Of a stretch of DNA of 64,000 nt, positions 43,169-52,313 are shown piece after piece. The stretch is from Plasmodiophora brassicae (lineage: Eukaryota; Endomyxa: Phytomyxea; Phytomyxea; Plasmodiophorida). Position 1 is the first letter of the stretch. Each line of letters begins with the position of its first letter. The stretch is from positions 1,488,001 through 1,552,000 of the forward strand of contig CP145412.1 in assembly GCA_036867785.1 (NCBI GenBank), read 5' to 3'. Both the position numbers and the translations under genes were made by a program. The notes under the pieces were generated by a model, which saw only the letters and a program-made list of their open reading frames with translations, made no database searches and was not told where the DNA came from.

Positions 43169-43462
43169 TCAATCGCAGCGGACTACGGTATTCGACAGCA
43201 GCGCCGTTGCACGTGCCACCGCAGAGCCTGCCGACGTCGCATGGGTCACCTGGCCTGCCTGCGTGATCGGGTAGTCGACCTCGGGGTCCCAGTCGTCCAC
43301 CAGCACCAGCCAGGTGACGATCGTCGCTATCACGAGCAAAGACGCAGCAACGGTAACGACTAGCTTTGTCGTGGTGATCCTGTGCATCGTGCAGTACCAT
43401 GTACTCGTGGCACGATACGCGATAGGCGTCGACGAGATGGCGTCGGAATACGAAATGGCCAT
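43169..43462 (-). CDS. small single-pass (type II) membrane protein
   Basis: 97 residues from ATG at 43462. A polar, Ser/Thr-rich N-terminus of about 32 residues with basic end (MHRITTTK) leads to one helix (LVVTVAASLLVIATIVTWLVLV). The outside part is DDWDPEVDYPITQ and a short tail. The basic flank before the helix predicts the N-terminus in the cytosol. No family recognised. It diverges from the channel gene, whose start is 240 bp away. Confidence 0.5.
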   Translation of the reverse strand: MAISYSDAISSTPIAYRATSTWYCTMHRITTTKLVVTVAASLLVIATIVTWLVLVDDWDPEVDYPITQAGQVTHATSAGSAVARATALLSNTVVRCD

Positions 43463-43702
43463 GGATTAATCCAGCAAGAGAGGTGTTCACGTGTCGAGCC
43501 CCGCGTCAGGTCACTGGACGTGGCAGAGCGGCGCGCGTTTGACGCAGGTTCTCGAGGGCTCCCGAACAGGGAGAGTCCATGGTGCTGTTCACGACGTTGT
43601 GGGAGTGGTGAACCAGCTTCAGGGCACGCCCGCTGTCTGTGACGCGCCCGCGTTCGCGCCCCACCTGACGCCTGACCGATCAGCGCCCGTTCGGCACCGG
43701 TC

Positions 43703-46700
43703 ATGGATTCCTCAACGGAGGCCGATGGCGATCCCGGGTCCAGCGTCCTGGCGGGCGACGACAACCACGACGGCGAAGGTTCGCGCGCGCCTGACTGACC
43801 CTGGGGCACCCCGCCTCCAGCCACCCATTGATCGTCTGGTTCGTCCAGAAACGGCATTGCTGGAGAGGAGGTTGCACCAGGAGCCGTGCCGAGCGCAGTC
43901 GGTGGACGACAGCGAGAGCAACCGCCTGGCCGACCGACAGCATGGCAAGTCCAAGTCCATGTCGTCCGACAGCGCCGCCCACGTCAGCGTGCGTCTCACG
44001 AATCCGCCCATCTGCGCCGCCCGTGTGTGCTGAGGCGTGGCGTGTCCAATGCACAGAGGGACAGCTCCAAGAGCGATGTGGAGGGGCCGCTGATGGCGGT
44101 GTCGTCGGCGGCGGCCACCCCGTTCGCCGCTCGGCGACTACGTAACTTCAGCAGCGACCTGAAGCTCTTCGACATCCCGACCACGACGCATGGATCCGTC
44201 GATGACGTGTCGACGTCGGCGCCGACGCCGACACCGGCCCCGAAGACAGCCAAGACGCAGGTCTGTGTGGGCGTCCCGTCTTCGGCGCGTGCACACGGCG
44301 CCGACACGTGTGCGTGTGCAGAACGCGACGACGGAGCTGTCGAAGAAGGAGATCCAGCTGAGGAAGCGGCGGTTCAGGAGGAGCTCGCAGATCCAGCGGC
44401 GCGACTCCCTGGACCTGCTGGATGCCGAGGTGGACTTCCTGCCGGGGGTGACGCCCACCGAGGATCACCCGCTGAAGAACGGTACGGGGAGGGCGCGCCG
44501 ACCCGCCGCCTCTGCTCAGGACCGTGTGACGTCTTGATTGGGCAGACTGGGTCATCGCGCCCGACTCCCCGTTCGTGACGTACTGGCTGTCGATCATCTA
44601 CATGATCACCGTGTACGACCTGATCGTGATCCCGTTTCGGATCTCGTTCGGGTTCCTGGACAACCAGATCGGGTTCTGGTTCGTGTTCGACCTGTTCACC
44701 GACGTGTTCCTGTGGGCGGACATCTACCTGAACCATCACATCGGGTTCTTCAGCAAGGGGCGCAAGATCCTCAACCTGCACAGCATCGGGGCCCGGTACC
44801 GCGGCACCTGGGCCCTGCCCGACCTCTGCGCGTCGCTGCCGCTCGACCTGATCCAGATCGCGTACGGGCGGATCCTGCCGGCGATCCGCGTCCCCCGCCT
44901 GCTGCGCGGCGTCCACATCCTGGCGCTGATCGACTCCATCGAGAAGCAGCCCGGCGTCAACATCGCCTTCATCCGCGTCGTCAAGCTCGCCATGTTCACC
45001 ATGTTCCTGAACCATTACGCGGCCTGCACCTGGTTCGCCCTCGGTACGCCTGCGCGCGTCGACCCGCCATCGACAGATGCCTAACGTTGTTTGGCAAGGT
45101 CGGGGATTGCAGGCGTTCGGCGACTGGCCCGTCTCGGCCGGCATCATGTCGCTGCCGACGATCTCGCAGTACATCCGGTCGTTGTACTGGGCGATGACGA
45201 ACATGACGGGCCGTGGCGTCGAGTACCCGCCGCCCACGAACGACTACGTCGCGCTCTTCGTCGTGCTCTACCTGATCGCCTGCGTCCTGTTCTACATCTA
45301 CGTCATATCGACGACGCTGTCGCTGGTGGAGACCGCCAACTCGGTCGAGGCGTCCTTCCAGACGCAGGTGGCGTACATCAGCGCGTTCCTCAGCGACCAG
45401 GGCTTGCCGAAGCATCTGCAGGTCGCCCTGCAGGAGTACTTCTCCTACCTGTGGCAGATGCATCGCGGCCACGACGCCAAGGCGGTCATGCAGCTGCTGC
45501 CGCCGTCCATCGCGCTCGACGTGCAGACGTTCCTCTGCAAGAGCATCGTTGTCCGGTGCCACATGTTCCAGCAGATCGACCCGTCCGCCCTCAGCGCCGT
45601 CATCAGCATGCTGACGCCCCGCGTCTGTGCCCCGGGCGAATTCATCATCCACTACGGTACGTGTTCGTTGCGGCGAACGCGTTGCCCGCCGCCTCCTTGC
45701 CGTCCCAACACGGCCCGCAGGCCTCAGCCATGCGTCCATGTTCTTCATCCAGCAAGGGGAGCTGGAGGTGCTCGGCGTGCCACCTGGAAAGGTGGGTGCC
45801 AGGCCAGGCGCTGCCCGCCACCGCCAGTGACTGACGTCGCGCGTGATGACCACAACAGGAGGACCAGGCCGATTTCGTGGTACGTGCGACCCGGGGTGCT
45901 GGGCGTATACGACGTTCACTCTCTCTCTGCACAGACGCTGAGCTTCCTGGTCGCCGGCGACGCCTTTGGCGAGCTGCAGCTGCTGCTGGACGTGCCATCG
46001 TCGACGTCGATCCGCGCCGTCACGTTCTGCCAGCTGTTCGAGTTCACGCACGACAACTTCAGGACGCTGCAGGAGGTCTACCCCAACGAGGCGGACGTCT
46101 GTTCGTGGCCCGTGAGCGGCGGCCCGCTTGCATCAGGAGCTGACACGCCTGTGTGTGCAGTGATTCGCGCCGCCCGGCACCTGCTCAGCATGCGCGACGA
46201 GGCGGACGCCCTGCCCAGCGAGCGGAACAAGGCGACGGTACACAGCGCGCGGGTCGGGTGTCGCCAACCGCTGGTCGACCTCTCCGACGCTGAACGCGTC
46301 GTCTGACGGCAGGCGGGCCCGGACGAGACGGCGAAGGCGACGGCGGGCGGCGACTACGACCACAACAACAACAACAACGTGGACAGCATGCTGAGGGACG
46401 ACGTCGCCGACCTGATGGAGAAGGGCATGACGACGGCGCCGCGTCGCGGGTCGGACATGACGACGTCGGATCCGGCGCGCAGCCGTCGTAGCAGCGCGGG
46501 GTCCATCTCGAAGGAATCGGGGCGCGAGCTCGTCGGTAAGGCGCTGGGCGCGCCGGTCGGCCGGTGCGACTGACACACCGAAACAGCCCCAATGTACCCG
46601 GCGTTCCTGAAGCGGTACTGGCACTACGTGGTCGTCGTCGCGACCATCTACAACGTCGCCGTCGTCCCCGTTCGCATTGCGTTCCTCGACGCGGCCACGT

Positions 46701-49192
46701 CGCCGAACGCCTGGCCGTTCCTGGCCGTCGACGTCGTCGTCGACCTCGTCTTCCTCGTCGACATCGCCCTGCGCCTGCGCTTCCCGAAAGAGTTCCCAGG
46801 TGCGGGCGGCAGGCGTTCAGCAAACGGGACGACGCGCCTGATGATCGCGCAGGATCGAACGACCTCGGCGACGACGAGACCGAGAGCATCCGGGAGGTGA
46901 TACGCTCGTCGTACTTCCAGAAGCAGGTCGTCATCCTGATCGTGGCGTCGTTCCCGCTCGACTGGATGACGGTCGGCGTCATCGTCAATGGGCGTAACGA
47001 ACGCGCCGCTTGTTGCCCACACGATACGCCCGGGCGGGCCTTACTGACCGTTGCCATCAGACGCGCTGAACGTCTGGCTGCGCGCCCTGCGGTTCATCCG
47101 GCTGGCGGCGGTCAGCACGATCCTGTTCACGAACCCGATGAACCGCCGGTCGAGCACGCTGCTGATGTTCACGCGGACCGTCTTCCACTACGTGATCGTG
47201 GCGCACGTCCTCGTCATGGTCAACGCGCTGGGGTACGGCGACGACCAGGGCAGCGGGTACCTCGCGTACGCCACCGTCACCGTCAACGCCCTGACCGGCC
47301 TCGGGCGCTCCACACGGATGCCCACCACCGACGTCGAGCTCGTATCGTTATCGCGTGCCGCGCCCCCCGAGCAACGCCCGTCTCGCTGACCCGTGCGTTT
47401 GTGTTGCGTCCACCAGATCGTGGCCATGGCGACGCACCTGACCGGGGTCGCCTTCCTCGCCGTCTGCATCGGGTCGCTGGCGTCCTACATCACACAGCGG
47501 AACGCGCTCGAGGGCAGCTTCTCGCGGGACATGCTCGCCACCCAGCAGTACCTCGAGTTCCGCAACATCCCGCCAGGCATTCGCGATCGGGCCCGCACCT
47601 ACTTCGAGAGCATGTGGTCGACCATGGGCGGCATCATGCCGTCCAAGGCGCTGGCGTCGCTGCCGTCGTCGCTGCGCACGCGGATCACGATCGAGCTGTG
47701 CCGGAACGTCATCAAGAACATGCCCATCTTCCAGGGCGTGTCCGAGCGGTTCATCTACGACCTGGTGCCCAGGACCGAGTACGAGGTGTACCCGGCCGGC
47801 GAGTACATTGTGCGGCGCGGCCAGATGCAGAACGGGAAGATGTACTTTGTGACGCGCGGCATCCTGTCCATCATCCTCGACGAGGCCATCTCGACGAAAC
47901 CGTACAAGATGATCGGCACCGGGTCGTTCTTTGGCGAGTGCGCCCTGCTGACCGAGTCGCCCATCCGGCGCGCGTCCGTCCGCACCGAGACGCTCTGCCA
48001 CGTGCTGTCGATCAGCAAGCAGCACCTGGTGAAGATGTTCAGCATGTACCCGGTGTTCGAGGAGCGCATGCGCCAGTTCGCCCAGCAGCGCGTCAAACGC
48101 CTGGAGAAGACGCAGCAGAACATGGAGCAGATCCTGGCGCAGATCACCGACCGGATCGAGCACACCAAGCTGGTCGCCAACCGCACCTACAACTTCATCA
48201 TGTACGAGTCGTGCTTCGTCGGGTCCGAGCTCGTCGACTGGATCATCTCCAAGGGGTACTGCGACAACCGCGAGGACGCCGCCGCCATCGGGTCGGCCCT
48301 GTTCGAGAAGGGCGCCATCCGCCAGGTCGACGAGGTGGGCGCCCGGTGCCCGCCCGGGTTCCACGACGGCCTCTTCTTCTACCGCCTCGGGTCGTACGTC
48401 GACCGCCTGGCGTCCAGCGACATCGAGGTCGAGCAGGTCAGCGTCATCGAGAGGGAGGACATGGCCCTCATGAACGAGCTGGTGCACAACATCTCGGTCG
48501 ACCGCAACTTCAAGATCGCCCAGAACCTGATCTCGGCGCGGGCGCTGATCGAGGCGCTGCTGCCGACCGAGAACGTCGGCCCGGAGCCCAGCCAGGTCGC
48601 CAGGGCGCAGGCGCGGGGCGAGGCGCTCGCCCAGCGCCTCCTCGACTGCCACCTGATCCAGAACACGAGGCGGTTCGAGGTCTTCGAGAACAACGACACG
48701 GACGAGTACCGCATACGGTTCTTCGACAGCAACGACCCGAAGAATATCGGCCCATCGGCGCCCAGCCTGCTGATCAGCGGTCGAGCGCCCGCCTTCAGCG
48801 GCCACGTCGTCGTGCGAGGACGGCACACGTTCCTACCGTGTTTCATCGTCCTGATGACCGGGTTGCCCTCGTTCCTGTACGTGTTTCAGTCGAAGCGCGC
48901 CGACCACCCGGAGCGCATCTGGCAGGTCGTCGACAAGGCGTTCGTGGCGTCCAGGATCGAGGAGACGTCGACGCGGCAGAAGTTGTCGTGTGTTCACCTG
49001 AGAGTCGTCGAGGCCGCCGATGCCGTCGCCGGGCCGCCCGCTGTGGGTATCGACAAGCGCGCTGAGACGATGCTGGTGCTGTGTTTCGAACGGGGCGCCC
49101 TGTACGAGACGCTGGTCGCCGTCCTGAAAGGGCAGGGATACACCCAGCGCATCCGCGCCCTCACCGCAACAGTGTGGAACGCGGCGTCGTGA
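43703..49192 (+). CDS. two-module cyclic-nucleotide-gated cation channel with DEP and PH domains
   Basis: Many short in-frame introns; ATG at 43703 (MDSSTEADGDPG). Module 1: S1 WLSIIYMITVYDLIVIPFRI (about 44580), S4-like RVPRLLRGVHILALI, pore MTNMTGRGVEYPPPTNDY (about 45205), S6, then a cyclic-nucleotide-binding domain (about 45540-46110, MFFIQQGELEVL, LVAGDAFGELQLLLD). A polar linker with five Asn (46360-46520) and a 51-nt intron lead in frame to module 2: YWHYVVVVATIYNVAVVPVRI, S4-like WLRALRFIRLAAV, pore VTVNALTGLGRSTRMPTTDV (about 47285), S6, and a second binding domain (47700-48050, GTGSFFGECALLTESPIRRA). Then a coiled coil, a DEP domain (SELVDWIISKGYCDNREDA, about 48215), a weaker second DEP (about 48480-48740) and a PH-like domain (48790-49150). 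A plasma-membrane or ciliary cation channel by family. Neither pore has the GYG potassium signature. Confidence 0.82.
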
Positions 49193-49808
49193 TCATCATA
49201 TATACAGACATTCCAGCCATAACAGACCGCATGTCGATTAGCGCTCCCGCACGATATGCGCCCGACACGACGCTATGTACCTTGACCCGAATCCGGCAAA
49301 TCATTACCAGTATGGTGCTGACTGGCAGGGATTGGGTTCTGGTTCTGCTTGCCGCCGCGCCGACTTGCCTCAACGTGTGCTTGACCTGGGATCTCCAGTC
49401 CCGAGTTCCAAGATTCCGTTGTTCGTTGATTGTGGGCGCCACCACTCCCAGTAGTGCCGTTCATCGATTCAGGAACAGCGGCCTGTTTGTTTCTTAAACA
49501 CACGGTTACGGCTGGAGAATAACGTCATGCCAGGTACATGCTCAAGACGTCAGGGCGCCGCGTTATGTACGCCCAGTCTGACTGTGTGTCGGCTGGATCC
49601 CTATTGGCTGTTAGGACGGGATTGCCCCAGAGTCAGGCGTTCAGCGGCAGCGCTCCCTATATCTGATGCTGGCATCGGCGCTGTCATGGCCGGCCCAAGC
49701 TGACCTGCGACGGGTATCGGTCCACGAGGCACGTCTCCGGATCCACATATGCGTCCGCGAATATTGGAGCGTCAGCCCAAGACATCGAGGTCACCCCAGA
49801 ACAAAGGG
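49193..49808. other. no gene seen
   Basis: Downstream of the channel stop. Short open frames only. The second half may be more of the Copia remnant that becomes readable at 49809. Confidence 0.5.
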
Positions 49809-50170
49809 ATGTGGAAGGACACTCCTGAACGCACCCGAATCGACGTCAGGCTCATGCGATCGATCTGTGGCCTGAAGCAGGCCCCGCGCGAATGGACGCC
49901 TTCCTGGTGAACAAATGTGGGTTCCAATTACGGGCCCAATCCTCAGCCTCATGACTGTGTACTTCAAGCGTAGACCTACCAGGCGACTCGCCGTTGTTGG
50001 TGGGGTCTACGTCGATGACATTCTTGTCGTTGGACACTCGGAACTCGTCAGGGAGACCTAATCAGACTTTTCGACAATATCCAAGATGCCAGACATGGCT
50101 GGGCAGCTCCAATCAGGCATTTTCGCCATTAACAGACGCCATCCCCGTTCAGTGTTTCTGTCACAAGAAC
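49809..50170 (+). mobile_element. Ty1/Copia retrotransposon remnant (reverse transcriptase)
   Basis: Readable pieces of the Copia reverse transcriptase: RTRIDVRLMRSICGLKQAPREW (cited in two parts: RTRIDVRLMRS and ICGLKQAPREW, about 49835-49895), and after frameshifts VVGGVYVDDILVVGHSELV (about 49990-50055) with the YVDD catalytic motif. The frame breaks several times and no LTRs, integrase or protease were found nearby. An old, inactive fragment. Confidence 0.75.
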
Positions 50171-50266
50171 GGTACACAAGAATTATCCTGGCCTGGAACA
50201 CAAACGCGAGAATAACATATTTTGGTAAAGTAATGATATATTACCTGGCTACGTCTCTGAGACTCG

Positions 50267-50650
50267 TTACCGTTGCGATCGCGGCCCTGACGTCGCAAAC
50301 GACCTTTCACCTTCTGCAGCGTGCTCATGGACGTCATCACCCGACGCCTCGTTGCTGGAACTACTCAACGTCGACATGGATGCAGGCGAAGGTGGAACTC
50401 TGCTGGCATTATCCTCATATCCCACTTCGAACCTGTCCGGGAGGGAGCGGAGACGCTCATCCACATCCTGGACATCTATGTTGCTGAACTGCTCCTTGAT
50501 GGCTTGATTCACGTTGGACATGGCCGTGGCGTGGTTCATGCCCAGGTTGCGGAATGCACGATATAAGGCGTAGGCAATGGACGTCGTCAACGCCGTCCAG
50601 CGCGCCGCCGGCTTCTTGACAGGGCGCAGCGCGGACGTCAATATGAACAT
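50267..50650 (-). CDS. small unknown protein, left copy of inverted pair
   Basis: 127 residues from ATG at 50650: MFILTSALRPVKKPAARW, then IAYALYRAFRNLGMNHATAM, NQAIKEQFSNIDVQDVDERL and a Ser-rich, acidic tail. Helical, with no clear signal peptide or membrane segment. The right copy starts with the same residues and keeps most of the length. A third, partial relative lies at 40381-40644. No family recognised; the conserved DERLRSLxDRF block is the best handle for a search. Confidence 0.6.
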   Translation of the reverse strand: MFILTSALRPVKKPAARWTALTTSIAYALYRAFRNLGMNHATAMSNVNQAIKEQFSNIDVQDVDERLRSLPDRFEVGYEDNASRVPPSPASMSTLSSSSNEASGDDVHEHAAEGERSFATSGPRSQR

Positions 50651-50683
50651 TGCGATCAGTCGGACACAGTCACAGACCACTTC

Positions 50684-50700
50684 CCCCCCCCCCCCCCCCC
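50684..50700. repeat. poly-C tract
   Basis: About 17 consecutive C (plus strand) between the two divergent small genes, near the centre of the inverted duplication. Confidence 0.9.
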
Positions 50701-50756
50701 AACTTTACGTTCGCCAACTGGTACCGTGTTTCAGTGAGAAGGGAGGCAGCAGTTTT

Positions 50757-51104
50757 ATGTTCATATTGACGTCCGCGCTGCGCCCTGTCAAGAAGCCGGC
50801 GGCGCGCTGGACGGCGTTGACGATGTCCATTGCCTACGCCTTATATCGTGCATTCCGCAACCAGGGCGCCATGAACCACGCCGCGGCCATGTCCAACGTG
50901 AATCGAGCGATCAAGCAGCAATTCAACAACCTTGAGGTGCAGAGTGTGGATGAACGTCTCCGCTCTCTCTCGGACCGGTTCGCGGTGGGGTACGAAGAGA
51001 ATGCTCGCATATTTCCACATTCGCCTGCATCCATGCCTGTCGACGCTGAGTCCAGCAACGAGGCGTCGAGTGATGACCATGGACACGCCGCAGCTGATCA
51101 TTAA
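50757..51104 (+). CDS. small unknown protein, right copy of inverted pair
   Basis: 115 residues from ATG at 50757: MFILTSALRPVKKPAARW, IAYALYRAFRNQGAMNHAAA, NRAIKQQFNNLEVQSVDERL, ending in an acidic Ser-rich tail (EASSDDHGHAAADH). It differs from the left copy mostly by substitutions, a one-residue insertion (NQGAMNH against NLGMNH) and a shorter tail. Substitutions that keep the frame suggest both copies have been under coding constraint. Confidence 0.6.
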   Translation: MFILTSALRPVKKPAARWTALTMSIAYALYRAFRNQGAMNHAAAMSNVNRAIKQQFNNLEVQSVDERLRSLSDRFAVGYEENARIFPHSPASMPVDAESSNEASSDDHGHAAADH

Positions 51105-52313
51105 TGAGATTCAAAGTGACGTAACCGGGTACATTATCATTAAAGTACGAGTAATGATATTACAACAGGACTATCCTTGATGCTCACTTTCGTCAGGAAC
51201 GCGAGCCCAACGGGAGGCGCCTGCGTGACATGGCGCGAAACACAAATAAACTAAACTAAACTAATTAAACTAAAACGACTTCGACGCAAGACATCGATGT
51301 CGTACACCATCAACCAACGCCATATTTAAGGAGCTGTCAGGTACCTGCCGAGCATGTACCCTTTCATGACACCTCTTCCGTGCAATTTGATGCGGTGTGT
51401 CCACCAGCAGCGCTGCCGGCTGATCGACCGCAGACAGCCTGCGCATGGCGCCCGCTGCCTGTGACAGGATCGCTGTCGGTTTCATGGCAGGGGCCCTTGA
51501 TGTGGCAATCGTTGGTGACGTGAGTGGCGCGGGCTAACAAGATACACGGTCACCAGGACAAAGATACAGGTCGGCGACGAGTTTCCGCCGAGGTTCGGGA
51601 ACACTCGCATGCTGTATGGAACTCGAGCGGCAGCACCAAACCGCGCACGCCCGGCCCTGCAAGCTCTGCCGAACTCGTAACACCCAGCTGGGTTCCTCCT
51701 GCACGTACATACACGCTTCACTCTGATATCCCTTGTTACGTAGCCGATGTCGTCGTCGTTACCGAGCACCACCATCATCGTCGTCGTCACGCTGGTCGCC
51801 GGCGGTAACCCGACAAGCCCGCCAGTTCCTGGCCACCCGCCGACGTCCCGCTCCAGCACCTAATTACCAGCACGGTGACGGCCCGCTCGTAGCTCCTGCC
51901 TGGAAGCGTCTTTGTGCAGCGTATCAACGGTGTTCGTCCCGCCTGTCGGCCAGCGCGTCACGCGCCGAACCGGGATCAGCACGCGCCTCGACCAGCGCAA
52001 CGTTGCACAGCTGGCCGATCGCCGCGGTCGTCATCCAATCGCCTACCGTCGAACACGAGCCGGCCGTGGCAGCTGTTTGAGACGCCACCGCGAGACGGGA
52101 ACTGGCCGGCGAACCAGGCCGTGACGTGGCCGAGGATCGCGGCCGGTGCGCGGGCGCGGCTCGACACCTACCAATGATGATGCCACGTCGCTCAATTCGA
52201 TCCACACAACCTTGTCAACATGTGTTTGTCATAGGACCAGAAAAATTCAGACAGCAACATTCTGTAGACCGAATTCATTTGCGCCTGTACTTGACAGGTT
52301 CGCCCTCAGAGTT
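51105..52313. other. about 1.2 kb without a resolved gene
   Basis: 51244-51275 is an A/T-rich run of AACTA-like units. A minus-strand ATG at 51485 opens 71 codons (MKPTAILSQAAGAM) with no known motif. The minus strand near 51980-52170 reads APAAILGHVTAWFAGQFPS and RLVFDG, and near 51930-52030 IGQLCNVALVEARADPGS, which look protein-like but have no start or family. A decayed or fast-evolving gene is possible here. Confidence 0.35.

Noticed and set aside
47348-48826. Antisense open frame of 492 codons opposite the channel
   Set aside because: It mirrors the codon pattern of the strongly supported channel exon on the plus strand; a typical GC-rich shadow.
51244-51275. Telomere-like AACTA repeats
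   Set aside because: Only a handful of imperfect units, and ordinary coding genes continue on both sides. Better seen as a short A/T-rich tandem run.
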